A stretch of DNA of 64,000 bases from Actinopolymorpha cephalotaxi. GTDB lineage: Bacteria; Actinomycetota; Actinomycetes; Propionibacteriales; Actinopolymorphaceae. The stretch spans positions 5,726,850 to 5,790,849 of the forward strand of contig NZ_JACBZA010000001.1 in the NCBI RefSeq assembly GCF_013408535.1. Reading direction: 5' to 3'. This document shows positions 9,292 to 21,207 of the stretch, piece by piece; positions within the stretch are counted from its first letter, which is position 1, and every line of letters starts with the position of its first letter. Under the pieces are notes generated by a model. It did no database searches, was not told the origin of the DNA, and was given only the letters and a program-made list of their open reading frames with translations. The position numbers were made by a program, and so were the translations under genes.

Positions 9292-10683
9292 TCACGCCAG
9301 GGCGGCGCGGATGGCGGCGTCCAGCCGGCCGGCGACGTCGTCCACCCGTCGGTGCCGGCCGCCGGCCACCACCTGCACGCCGCCGCCGACCACCGCGTGG
9401 ACGTCGGCAGCCGTGGCGGCGAACACCACCGTCTGCGCGGCGTGGGCCGGGTCGGTCCCGGCGGTACGCACCGAGTCCAGCCGGACACTCACCAGGTCGG
9501 CCCGGGCACCGGCCTCGATCACCCCGGTGTCCGGGAAGCCGAGCGCGCGGTGGCCCGCCTCGGTGCACGCGGTGAGCAGGGCGGACGCCGGCCAGTGGCC
9601 GCGGCGGCCGGTGGCGAGCCGCTCACCCCACTCCAGCGCGCGGGCCTCGGCGAACAGGTCGACCACCGCGTGGCTGTCGCTGCCCAGGACGAGGGTGGCG
9701 CCGGCCCGGGCCAGCGCGCCCGCGGGGCCGAGTCCGTCGGCGAGGTCGCGTTCGGTCGTGGGACACAGGCACACGGTCGTCCCGGTCTCGGCGAGCAGCC
9801 CGACGCCGCCATCGTCCAGGTGCGTGGCGTGCACCGCCGTGGTCCGGGGGCCGAGGACGCCGCGCTCGAACAGCAGGCGTACCGGATCCATGCCGTACGC
9901 CGCGACGCAGTCGGTGTTCTCGCGGGGTTGCTCGGCGACGTGGACGTGCAGTGGCGCGGCCCGGGCGTGCGCCCACGCGGCCACGGTCGGCAACTGCTCG
10001 GCGGGTACGGCACGGACCGAGTGCACCGCGGCCCCGATCGTCACGTCGTCGGCGCCGGCGTACCTCTCGTGCAGGGCGTCCACGCGTCCGGCCCATCGTT
10101 CGGCGTCCCCGTCGCCGAAGCGTTCCTGCACACCGGTCAGCGGCGCGCCGATCCCGCCGGTGAGGTAGCACGCGTCGAGCAGGCAGATCCGGATGCCGGC
10201 GGTCCGGGCCGCGGCGACCAGCATGTCGGCCATCGCGTTCGGGTCGTCGTAGCGGCGCCCGCCCGGCCCGTGGTGCAGGTAGTGGAACTCACCGACGCAG
10301 GTGACCCCGGCCAGGGCCAGCTCGGCGTACACCGCGACGGCGAGGTCGTAGTAGCTGTCGGGATCCAGTCGCTCTGCGACCTCGTACATCCGGTCCCGCC
10401 AGGTCCAGAACGTGCCGGTGCCCGCGCCGCTGTTGCCACCGTCGCCGCCGGGCGGGTCCTGGGTTCGCCCGCGGAGCACACGGTGGAACGCGTGCGAGTG
10501 CACGTCGGCCAGGCCGGGGATGGTGAGGCCGGGCAGCTGTACGGCGGAGGCGGGCGGCCGCGGGACGTTCGTGCGGACGGCCTCGATGCGCGTCCCGGCC
10601 ACCTCGACCAGCACGCCGGCCTCGACCCGGCCGGGCGGCAGCCAGGCGAGGGCGCACCAGTACGCGGTCGGCTCCGGGTTCAT
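9292..10683 (-). CDS. hutF: Formimidoylglutamate deiminase (HutF)
   Basis: Amidohydrolase-superfamily enzyme that converts N-formimino-L-glutamate to N-formyl-L-glutamate and ammonia in the Pseudomonas-type branch of histidine degradation. 463 residues. Metal-site motif PGLADVHSHAFHRVLRG, then the HutF-typical FWTWRDRMYEV and CVGEFHYLHH, and the later metal/active-site segments VHVAEQP, VHATHLDD and LGSDSHAVVD. HSHAFHR with GEFHYLHH separates it from imidazolonepropionase (HutI), which this operon lacks. Last gene of the hut operon, 18 nt after the M20 gene. Confidence 0.93.
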   Translation of the reverse strand: MNPEPTAYWCALAWLPPGRVEAGVLVEVAGTRIEAVRTNVPRPPASAVQLPGLTIPGLADVHSHAFHRVLRGRTQDPPGGDGGNSGAGTGTFWTWRDRMYEVAERLDPDSYYDLAVAVYAELALAGVTCVGEFHYLHHGPGGRRYDDPNAMADMLVAAARTAGIRICLLDACYLTGGIGAPLTGVQERFGDGDAERWAGRVDALHERYAGADDVTIGAAVHSVRAVPAEQLPTVAAWAHARAAPLHVHVAEQPRENTDCVAAYGMDPVRLLFERGVLGPRTTAVHATHLDDGGVGLLAETGTTVCLCPTTERDLADGLGPAGALARAGATLVLGSDSHAVVDLFAEARALEWGERLATGRRGHWPASALLTACTEAGHRALGFPDTGVIEAGARADLVSVRLDSVRTAGTDPAHAAQTVVFAATAADVHAVVGGGVQVVAGGRHRRVDDVAGRLDAAIRAALA

Positions 10684-10701
10684 GGCGTGCGCCCGGTTCG
10701 G

Positions 10702-11957
10702 CTATCCGGCCAGCAGGTCGGTGAGGACCGCGGCCAGCGCGTCCACGCCGGCGAGGCAGTCGGCGGGTTCGGCGTACTCCTCCGGCGCGTGCGAGACGCC
10801 GGTGGGGTTGCGGACGAACAGCATCGCGGCCGGGATCCCGGCGGCGGCGAGGATGCCCGCGTCGTGCCCGGCCTGGGTGGACAGCACCGGCGGTGAACCG
10901 AGCCGGGCGGCCACCCGGTCGCGCAGGCGTACGTCGAACTCCACCCGCGGCGTCCACGACTCCGGGTGCACCTCCAGCCGGGTGCCGTCGCGCTGGGCGC
11001 GGTCGCCGGCCTGGCGGCGGATCTCCTCCACCAGGGCGTCCAGGCTCGCCTCGTCGGCGGCGCGGGCGTCCAGCCAGGCGCGGACGAGGGAAGGCACGGC
11101 GTTGGTGGCGTTCGGCTCGACCCGCACCCGGCCGAACGTCGTCCGGGCGTTGGTGAGCCGGGCCCGCTTGTTGGCGGCGAGCGCGGTCATGGCGTACGTC
11201 AGCATCGGGTCGTGCCGGTCGGCCATCGCGGTCGTCCCGGCATGATCGGCCCGCCCGCCGAACTCGAACCGCCAGCGGCCGTGCGGCCAGATGTCCCTCG
11301 CGACGGCGACGGGCGCGCCCAGGTCGGCGAGGGCCCTGCCCTGCTCGACGTGCAGCTCGACGAACGCCGACGGCGCGCGCAGCAGGCCGGGTGCGGGCCC
11401 GAGGTCGACGGGCACACCGGCCCGCTCCATCGCGTCGGTGAGCGGTACGCCGTCGGCGTCTCGCAGGCCACGCGCCCGGTCCGGCTCCAGCGCTCCGGTC
11501 AGCAGCCGCGAGCCCAGGCAGGGCACGCCGAACCGCGCGCCCTCCTCCTCGGCGAACACCGCGATGCCCAGCGGCCGGGTCGGCGCGCTCGCCCCGGCCC
11601 CGGCAGCAGCGCCACCGGCCCGGATCGCGTCCAGCGCGGCGAACGCCGAGACCACGCCGAGCGGCCCGTCGTACGCGCCGCCGTCGGGTACGGAGTCGAG
11701 GTGGCTGCCGGTGACGACGCCGCCGGTCACCCGCGCGGGATCCGGCCGCCACCACGCGACCAGGTTGCCGTTGCCGTCGGCCTCCACGGTGAGGTCACGG
11801 CGGCCGGCCTCGTCGCGGAACCACCGCTCGCACTCCTGGTGCGCCGGCGTCCACGAGTAGCGGCGGTACCCGCCGGTCCGGTCGTCCCGGCCGATCGGGG
11901 CGAGGGCCTTCCACAGCTGCTCGAAGTCGTTCCCGAACGAGCCACTCCCGGCCGCTG

Positions 11958-11961
<4 letters not shown>
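10702..11961 (-). CDS. M20-family amidohydrolase (annotated type: allantoate/N-carbamoyl amino acid amidohydrolase)
   Basis: Di-zinc amidohydrolase of 419 residues. Family motifs: [59 protein letters not shown] and [10 protein letters not shown]. Its start overlaps the hutU stop as ATGA. By sequence it belongs with allantoate amidohydrolases and N-carbamoyl-L-amino-acid hydrolases. It sits between hutU and hutF and no HutG is present, so I infer that it cleaves N-formyl-L-glutamate, the HutF product. The family assignment is firm and the substrate is inference. Confidence 0.88.
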
Positions 11962-13738
<1,777 letters not shown>

Positions 13739-13742
<4 letters not shown>

Positions 13743-15397
13743 CCGGCACCTCCTGGCCGTGGTCGGTGCGGCTGGTCGCCGCCGCCCCCACCAGCCTCGT
13801 CCGGACCGCCGCCCTCCGCCAGTGCGCCGCGCTCGAGCACCGTGTCGGCGGCGGCCAGGGCCAGCCCGTCGGTGACCACGGCCACCGCGGCGTCGATCTC
13901 CCGGGACAGCTGCCGGTCCGGTCCGGGGCCGAAGACCCGCAGCCGCAGCTCGCGCAGCGCCGCCGCGGTCGCCGGTGCCGGCGCCAGCGGCACCCGCAGG
14001 TCCAGTCCCCGCGCGGCGGTCAGCAACTCGATCGCCAGCACCCGGGTGAGACCGTCCACCGACAACCGCAGCTTGCGCCCCGCCGACCAGCCCATCGACA
14101 CGTGGTCCTCCTGCATCGCCGAGGACGGGATGGAGTCCACGCTGGCCGGCACGGCGAGCCGCTTCAGCTCGCTGACGATCGCCGCCGCGGTGTACTGCGC
14201 GATCATGTGGCCGGAGTCCAGGCCCGGGTCGTCGGCGAGGAACGCCGGCAGGCCGTGGTTGCGGGCGACGTCGAGGAACCGGTCGGTCCGGCGTTCGGAC
14301 ATGCTCGCCACGTCGGCGGCGACGATCGCGAGGAAGTCGAGCACGTACGCGAGCGGCGCGCCGTGGAAGTTTCCGTTGGACTCCACCCGCCCGTCCCGCA
14401 GCACCACCGGGTTGTCGATCGCCGCGGCGAGCTCGTACTCCGCCACCGTCCGCGCGTGCGCCAGCGTGTCCCGCGCCGCGCCGTTGACCTGTGGGGCACA
14501 TCGCAGGGAGTACGCGTCCTGGACGCGGGTGTCGGCGGGGCCGGCGTGACTCGCCACGATCGCGGACCCGGCCAGCAGCGCCCGCATGTGGGCGGCCGCC
14601 GCGGTCGGGCCCGGATGCGGACGCAACGCCTGGAGTTCCGGCGCGAACACCCGGTCGGTGCCGAGCAGCGCCTCCACACTCATCGCGGCGGTGAGGTCCG
14701 CGGTCTGGATCAGCCGGTCCAGGTCGTGGCAGGCGAGGACGAGCATCCCGAGCATGCCGTCGGTGCCGTTGATGAGGGCGAGGCCCTCCTTCTCGGCCAG
14801 CACGACCGGGGCGATGCCGGCCGCCGCGAGGGCCTGGGCGGCGGGTTGCACCATGCCGGCCGCCTCCAGCCCGGAGCCGACTGCGGTACGGACCTCGCCC
14901 TCTCCGGTGAGGGCCAGCGCCACGTGTGCCAGCGGGGCCAGATCACCGGAGCATCCGAGACTGCCGTACTCCGGGACAACCGGCGTGATCCCGGCGTTCA
15001 GCAGCGCCTGCAACGCCTCCGCCGTCTCCGGCCGTACGCCGGTCCGGCCGGTGGCGAGGGTGGAAAGGCGCAGCAACATCATCGCCCGGACGACCTCGGT
15101 CTCCGTCTCCGGACCAGATCCGGCGGCGTGGGAACGGATCAGACTGCGCTGCAACCTGGCCCGGGACTCCCGCGGGATGTGCCGGGTGGCGAGTGCACCG
15201 AAACCGGTGGATATGCCGTACGCCGGCGAGGTCGACGAGCCGAGCCGCTCCACCGCCGCCCGCCCGGCGGCCAGCGCGGTCAGCGCCTCGGGGGCGAGAA
15301 TCACCCGTGCGGCGTACCGCGCCACCGCGACGACGTCGGCCTCGGTGAGCGGGCCGGTGCCGACCTGGACGGTGTCGGCCTGGGCGAAGTCGACCAT
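13739..15397 (-). CDS. hutH: Histidine ammonia-lyase
   Basis: Converts L-histidine to trans-urocanate and ammonia using a self-made MIO cofactor. About 552 residues. The MIO loop reads [14 protein letters not shown], with Cys149-Ser150-Gly151 where many enzymes have Ala-Ser-Gly; I recall a Cys variant from other actinobacterial HutH, but this is from memory. Other family segments are [21 protein letters not shown] and [10 protein letters not shown]. The Gly/Pro-rich last 25-30 residues exceed the usual 500-515 length. The start at 15397 ([13 protein letters not shown]) is chosen by length; its ribosome binding site is weak and a start at 15469 is possible. First gene of the hut operon. Confidence 0.95.
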
Positions 15398-15551
15398 GCA
15401 CCAATTCCACTGCGCGCGAGGCCGCTGTGCCAGCGTTGGCGGGAATCCCTTACGTGATAGCACGTGCACGCAGCGGTGCGGTGAACATTCGACGGCGACG
15501 ACGGCAGCACCGGCAGGTCAGCCGGTGCCGTCAACCACCGACCACCGCCAA

Positions 15552-15602
15552 CCACTGGCCACCGGCAGCCATCCACTTCCGGTGGCCAGTGGCTGCCGGT
15601 GG
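15552..15602 (-). terminator. Two overlapping, mutually exclusive hairpins between the sulfur transporter and hutH
   Basis: Stem 1 pairs 15552-15563 (CCACTGGCCACC) with 15581-15592. Stem 2 pairs 15559-15571 (CCACCGGCAGCCA) with 15590-15602. Both are perfect but share bases on both sides, so only one can form at a time. The position suggests a terminator of the sulfur transporter gene, or a switch in the hutH leader. Confidence 0.5.
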
Positions 15603-15653
15603 TCGATGGCTGCCGTCAGCCCCTGGCGGTACGAAGACCGTCGCCGGCGTACG

Positions 15654-16970
15654 TCAGCAGACGCTGTCGTCGCGGCGCGGGTTGGCGAGCCCGAACGCGG
15701 CGCGGCCGCGCAGGCCGACCCACGTACCGGCGAGCGCGCACAGCCCCCACACCCACCCGTGCAGGCTGCCGGACGCGATACCGGCGAGGTACGCGCCGAT
15801 GTTGCAGCCGCCGGCCAGCCGGGCACCCACGCCCATCAGGATTCCGCCGAGCACGGCGGCGATCGCCGTACCCGCCGGGATGCGGCGGTGCAGCGTCCAC
15901 GCGCCACCGGCGGCCGCGGCCACCGCGGCGCCGAGCATGATGCCGATGTCTGTCAAGCTCGTCTTGTCAGTGAGGATCGGGCCGGCGAGCGACTGCGCCT
16001 GCTTGGGTTCCTGCCAGTACGCCCAGGTCTCCGGGTGGAAACCGACCGCCTGCAGCGCCTTCGAACCCCACAGGGTGAACGCGCTGGTCACGCCCCAGGC
16101 ACCGCCGGACACCACCAGGACGGCGGCGCCGAGCACCGCGAGGACGACCGCGCCGACCCACAGCGGCCACGAGCCGCGAACCGCCCGCAGTACGCCGCGA
16201 CTGGTCGGCACCGGTGCGACCGGCGGCGGCACCCGGCGGGCCTGCACCACACGCGTCACCGCGACGACCACGAGCAGCGCGAGGATCGTGATCGCCCACG
16301 ACCCCAGCCAGCCGACGTGGTCGGCGAGGACGTACGGCGGGAGGGCCGGCAGAGTGTCGACGACCGGGTAGGCCCAGGCGTAGAGGACCGAGCCGACGAT
16401 GAAGCCGCCGAGGGTGAGCACGATCGTGGACTGGCCGGAGCCGACCGCGAACAACGTCCCGGACGCGCAGGCGCCGCCGATCTGCATGCCGGCACCGAAG
16501 AGGAACGAGCCGACCAGCAGGCCGACGCCCAGCGGGCCGGCACTCGGTGCGGGAACGCTGCCGAACAGGCCGGTACCAGTGCCGATGACCAGCGCGAACA
16601 ACGTCGCGGTGGTGCCGAGCAGCAGCGCGTGCGCACGCAGGCCCGCGCCGTTGCCAACCGCGACCAGCTGCCGCCACGCGGAGGTGAAGCCGAACCTGGA
16701 GTGGAACAGCGCGACACCGAGCCCGGCGCCGAGCAGGAGCAGCACCCCGGGTTTCGCGCCGTACGACACCCAGACGTAGGCGGCCAGCGCGATCGTGGCG
16801 AGGGTGGCGATCACCAGCGGCACCCGGGAGACGCGGCCGAGTGGTGCGGCCTGCGGGGTGGGCGCGGACGTGGCGCCGGTCAGGAAGCGCGCCGGCCCGG
16901 AGGCGGTCCTGGACAGGACTCCGGTGCCGGTGGACGCGGATGTGGAGGGGGAGGTGGTGCCGCTGGACAT
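15654..16970 (-). CDS. YeeE/YedE-family (TsuA-like) thiosulfate/sulfur transporter
   Basis: Integral membrane protein of 438 residues with about 10 predicted helices and a Ser/Thr/Pro-rich cytoplasmic N-terminus of about 45 residues. Two family motifs, each with conserved Cys, mark the two halves: FGAGMQIGGACASGTLFAVG and GVGARLAGGCNIGAYLAGI. In this family these Cys relay thiosulfate through the membrane. The usual TusA-like partner is not adjacent. An upstream Cys-containing leader peptide suggests control by sulfur or cysteine supply. Confidence 0.9.
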   Translation of the reverse strand: MSSGTTSPSTSASTGTGVLSRTASGPARFLTGATSAPTPQAAPLGRVSRVPLVIATLATIALAAYVWVSYGAKPGVLLLLGAGLGVALFHSRFGFTSAWRQLVAVGNGAGLRAHALLLGTTATLFALVIGTGTGLFGSVPAPSAGPLGVGLLVGSFLFGAGMQIGGACASGTLFAVGSGQSTIVLTLGGFIVGSVLYAWAYPVVDTLPALPPYVLADHVGWLGSWAITILALLVVVAVTRVVQARRVPPPVAPVPTSRGVLRAVRGSWPLWVGAVVLAVLGAAVLVVSGGAWGVTSAFTLWGSKALQAVGFHPETWAYWQEPKQAQSLAGPILTDKTSLTDIGIMLGAAVAAAAGGAWTLHRRIPAGTAIAAVLGGILMGVGARLAGGCNIGAYLAGIASGSLHGWVWGLCALAGTWVGLRGRAAFGLANPRRDDSVC

Positions 16971-17011
16971 GGGCGCACTCTCTGCTGAGGGGAAGTTCAG
17001 GATTTCGGCGC

Positions 17012-17030
17012 CGCTCGCGCGATGCGAGCG
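17012..17030 (-). promoter_or_regulatory. Hairpin between the leader peptide and the sulfur transporter
   Basis: Perfect 7-bp stem (CGCTCGC/GCGAGCG) with a 5-nt loop, 41 bp upstream of the transporter start and just after the leader-peptide stop. This is where an attenuator would lie. No U-tract is visible. Confidence 0.4.
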
Positions 17031-17035
17031 AGGGT

Positions 17036-17116
17036 TCAGCGGCAGAGCTCGTCGTCGACGAGGACGAGCTCGGTGGCGAACAGGGCCAGGCAGAGCTGGC
17101 CGGCCGGGTTACGCAT
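17036..17116 (-). CDS. Putative 26-residue leader peptide with two cysteines
   Basis: Short ORF beginning MRNPAGQLCLALF and ending DDELCR, with TGC as the second-last sense codon. It ends 65 nt before the YeeE-type sulfur transporter and is followed by a small hairpin. Actinobacterial sulfur-assimilation genes are often preceded by unannotated peptides of this size starting MR and carrying Cys near the end; ribosome progress over the Cys codons is thought to sense cysteine. The ribosome binding site is weak. Coding status is inferred from position and composition. Confidence 0.5.
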   Translation of the reverse strand: MRNPAGQLCLALFATELVLVDDELCR

Positions 17117-17217
17117 GGCGGCCACGATAAGCCGCATTCGTCGCGTTCGCCGAACGGCCGTCTCGATCAGCGGACACCGAACTCGGAATGTGGACGATCG
17201 GCAGGCGGTGGAGACAC

Positions 17218-17269
17218 GAAACCGGTGGGCACCCGCTCCGGTCTCCCGAAGCCGGCGCCCACCGGTTTC
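17218..17269 (-). terminator. Inverted repeat ending the osmoprotectant transporter operon
   Basis: Perfect 13-bp arms GAAACCGGTGGGC (17218-17230) and GCCCACCGGTTTC (17257-17269) with a 26-nt loop, about 65 bp past the last gene of the operon. Probable transcription terminator. Confidence 0.7.
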
Positions 17270-17289
17270 TCCCGTACGAACCCTTGGCC

Positions 17290-17333
17290 CAGCCTGGGTG
17301 GCTCAGCCTGGGTGGCTCAGCCCTGGGTGGGGC
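17290..17333. repeat. Short tandem repeat (14-bp unit, about three copies)
   Basis: CAGCCTGGGTGGCT occurs twice exactly and a third time with three inserted bases, immediately after the stop codon of the substrate-binding protein gene. Confidence 0.8.
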
Positions 17334-18254
17334 TCAGACGAGGCCGTTCTTGGTGAGCCACTCCTTGGCCACCGCGGACGCGTCCTTCTTGTCCACGACG
17401 ACCTGGGTGTTCAGGGCGAGGAGCGTCTTGGTGTCGAGCTTGGCCGAGACGCCGTTCAGCGCCTCCTCGACCTTCGGCGACGCCTTGGACTTGTTGATCA
17501 GCGGTACGACGTTCTGCGCCGGGAAGAGGGCCTTGTCGTCCTCGAGCAGGATGAAGCCGTTCTTCTGCACCACCGGGTCGGTGGTGAACATGTTGGCCGC
17601 GTCGACCTGGCCGTTGGCCAGCGCCTGCGGGAGCAGGGTCCCCTTGAGCGACTTGAAGTCGCCCTTGAACTTCAGGCCGTACACCTTCTCCAGCGCGGGG
17701 ACGCCGGAACGCTCGCGGGTCTTCCACTCCGGCGGGCCGCCGAGCACGAGCTTGCCGGCGACCGGCTTGAGGTCGCTGAGCTTCTTCAGCTTGTACTTCG
17801 CGGCGGTCTCCTTGGTCACCGCCACCGCGTCCTTGTCCTCCGCAGTGGCCTGTTCGAGCACGGTGAGCTTGCTCGGTGTGGCCTTCTTCAGCTCGGCGTA
17901 CACGTCGGCGGAGGTGGAGGCCTTCGTCTTCTCGTCGAACGCCTGCAGGAGGTTTCCGGTGTACTCGGGGATCAGGTCGATCGACCCGTCCTCGAGCGCC
18001 TTGAGGTAGATCTCGCGGGCGCCGATGCCGAACTTCGTGGTGACCTTGACTCCCTTGGCCCGCAACGCGCCGGCGTAGATCTCACCGATCAGCGTGCTCT
18101 CGGGGAAGTCGGCGGAGCCGACCACGATCGTGTCGGCCGGCGCCTTGGTCGCGGGAGCCTTGGTGTTCTCGGTCATCGGGTTGCCGCCGCCACCGCACCC
18201 GGCGAGGGCGAGCAACGCGACCGTCGCCGCGGCGGCGATCTTTGCGAACTTCAT
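17334..18254 (-). CDS. Osmoprotectant (glycine betaine/choline) ABC transporter substrate-binding lipoprotein
   Basis: Periplasmic-binding-protein-type lipoprotein of 306 residues. Signal peptide with lipobox LAGC at about residue 20, then an OpuAC/QAT-type domain: IVVGSADFPESTLIGEIYAGAL, KFGIGAREIYLKALEDGSIDLIPEYTGNLLQ, and VDAANMFTTDP. The phrase DLIPEYTG is typical of OpuC/OsmF proteins. AAGGAGAT precedes the ATG. Last gene of an ATPase-permease-permease-binding protein operon, 82 nt after the second permease. Confidence 0.92.
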   Translation of the reverse strand: MKFAKIAAAATVALLALAGCGGGGNPMTENTKAPATKAPADTIVVGSADFPESTLIGEIYAGALRAKGVKVTTKFGIGAREIYLKALEDGSIDLIPEYTGNLLQAFDEKTKASTSADVYAELKKATPSKLTVLEQATAEDKDAVAVTKETAAKYKLKKLSDLKPVAGKLVLGGPPEWKTRERSGVPALEKVYGLKFKGDFKSLKGTLLPQALANGQVDAANMFTTDPVVQKNGFILLEDDKALFPAQNVVPLINKSKASPKVEEALNGVSAKLDTKTLLALNTQVVVDKKDASAVAKEWLTKNGLV

Positions 18255-18336
18255 GACGGGTATCTCCTTGGTGGGTGACGGTGGTGCACGGCCTGGTCGC
18301 GCCGGAGTTCCGGGGCGTGTCAGGCGTAGGGGTCTG

Positions 18337-19107
18337 TCAGCGGACTCCGGCGAGTTCTTCGCGGCCGACCTCGGCGTCCGGCTCCGGCTCGGTGCGTTCG
18401 GCGGAGACCGCCGACGCCCGTCGCTGTGCCCTGCTGGTGAGGCCGGCGGGGACCACCAGCCGCTGCACCAGCGCCAGCACCGCCTCGACCACGATCGCCA
18501 GCGCGGCGACCAGGATCGAGCCGCCGACCATCTGGGCGTAGTCGCGGACCGCCTGGCCGTCCACGATGAACCGGCCGAGGCCGCCGAGTGAGGTGATCGC
18601 GGCGATGGTGGCGGTGGCGATGATCTGCAGCATGGCGCTGCGTACGCCGGACAGGATGAGCGGCAGTGCGCACGGCGCCTCGACCTTGGTGAGCACGCTC
18701 ATGCCGGTCATGCCCATGCCGTACGCCGCGTCGCGGGCGGCCGGGTCGACGCCCTGCACCCCGGAGTACGTACTGGCCAGGATCGGTGGGACGGCGAGCA
18801 CGACCAGGACGAGGATGCTCGGGATGACGTAGACCAGGTCGCCGTGGATCCGGGACCCCAGCAGCAGCGCCATCACCACGAGCAGGCCCAGCGAGGGCAG
18901 CGCGCGCAGGGAGTTGGCGAGGCCCGCGACGAGGAACGCGCCGCGCCCGGTGTGCCCGATGTAGAGGCCGAGGGGGATGCCGATCAGCGCCGCGATCAGC
19001 AGGGCCGCCAGGGAGTACTCCAGATGCTGGAGCAGCCGGACCGGGATGCCGCCGTCCCCGGTCCAGTTGTCCGGATTGCCGAACCAGCCGATCACCGACG
19101 AGATCAC
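18337..19107 (-). CDS. Osmoprotectant ABC transporter permease (second)
   Basis: Membrane permease of 256 residues with about six helices and the EAA-type loop DAAYGMGMTGMSVLTKVEAPCALPLILSGVR. Shares RALPSLGLLVVMALLLG with OpuCB/D-type permeases. The GTG at 19107 overlaps the stop of the first permease as GTGA and follows GAGGGGG. An Arg/Glu-rich C-terminal tail of about 35 residues extends into the cytoplasm. Confidence 0.92.
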   Translation of the reverse strand: MISSVIGWFGNPDNWTGDGGIPVRLLQHLEYSLAALLIAALIGIPLGLYIGHTGRGAFLVAGLANSLRALPSLGLLVVMALLLGSRIHGDLVYVIPSILVLVVLAVPPILASTYSGVQGVDPAARDAAYGMGMTGMSVLTKVEAPCALPLILSGVRSAMLQIIATATIAAITSLGGLGRFIVDGQAVRDYAQMVGGSILVAALAIVVEAVLALVQRLVVPAGLTSRAQRRASAVSAERTEPEPDAEVGREELAGVR

Positions 19108-19750
19108 GATGTCCCCCTCGCGATGCGCTGCCACGGGGCCAGCAGCCGGGTCAGCACCAGGATCAGCCCGTCCAGCGCCAGGGCGAGCAGGACGCACAGC
19201 ACGATGCCGGCGACCAGCGGCGGGAAGTAGTCGCGGTTGAGCCCGTCGGTGAACAGCAGGCCGAGCTGGGGTACGCCGAGCAGCGCCGACACCGCGACCA
19301 GGCTGACGTTGGACACCGCGGCGACCCGCATGCCCGCGGCGATGACCGGCACCGCCACCGGCAGGTCGACGGCGAAGAACCTGCGGAAACCGGTGTAGCC
19401 CATCGCGGTCGCCGCCTGCTCGACGTCGCCCGGAACCGAGCCGAGGCCGTCGGCCACGGTGCGGACCAGCAGCGCCAGCGAGTAGATCGTCAACGCCACC
19501 ACGACGTTGATCGGGTCGAGGATCTGAGTACCCAGGATGAGCGGCAGCACGACGAACAGCGCCAGCGACGGAATGGTGTAGAGCAGGCCGGTGAGGCCGA
19601 TCATCGGCGTGTGCAGCCAGCCATAACGCCTGGCCACCCAGCCGAGCGGGATCGCCAGCACCAGGGCGATCACCAGCGGCAGCGTCGCCAGCCAGACGTG
19701 CTGCAGGAAGTACGACGCGACGGTGCCGGCGTTGTCGCGAAGCCAGGAGA

Positions 19751-19754
<4 letters not shown>
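19104..19754 (-). CDS. Osmoprotectant ABC transporter permease (first)
   Basis: 216-residue ProW/OpuCB-type permease with about six helices and the conserved segments YTIPSLALFVVLPLILG and VEQAATAMGYTGFRRFFAVDLPVAVPVIAAG (EAA loop). The GTG start overlaps the ATPase stop as GTGA, so the operon is translationally coupled. Confidence 0.93.
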
Positions 19755-20890
<1,136 letters not shown>

Positions 20891-21207
20891 GTCGGCCCTC
20901 CTCGGTCGACGAGCACACATTGGTCGCCTGGTGTCGTAGTGACTCCGGCCTGTCACGACCGCGCGCCGAAAAACCCACCCCACCCTAGCCGCGTGCACCG
21001 ACAGTGGCTGAACGCGGAAATGTTCACCCTCGGTCGCGACCAGCCAATGAAACTACCCCGGCCGGTCCGGCGCCACCCGCCCCGGTGGACCAGTCGTGAC
21101 GATCGGTCAGGCGAAACGGACCGGGCACCCGTCGTGTCGGTCCGACCTCCTACCCTCGAACCACCACAGCCGTTTCCGAGCAGGCCGTTCCGAGAAGGGC
21201 GCCGCGA
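20891..21207. other. Divergent intergenic region
   Basis: 317 bp between the minus-strand transporter operon and the plus-strand EtfD-like gene. It must hold both promoters, but I could not assign a convincing -35/-10 pair or operator for either. Confidence 0.5.

Noticed and set aside
6893-10168. Plus-strand open frame of 1091 codons opposite the second protease and hutF
   Set aside because: Antisense of two solid genes; the absence of stops is a by-product of high GC and the minus-strand codon pattern.
9292-10683. hutF gene as imidazolonepropionase (HutI)
   Set aside because: HSHAFHR, FWTWRDRMYEV and CVGEFHYLHH are HutF features and not those of HutI.
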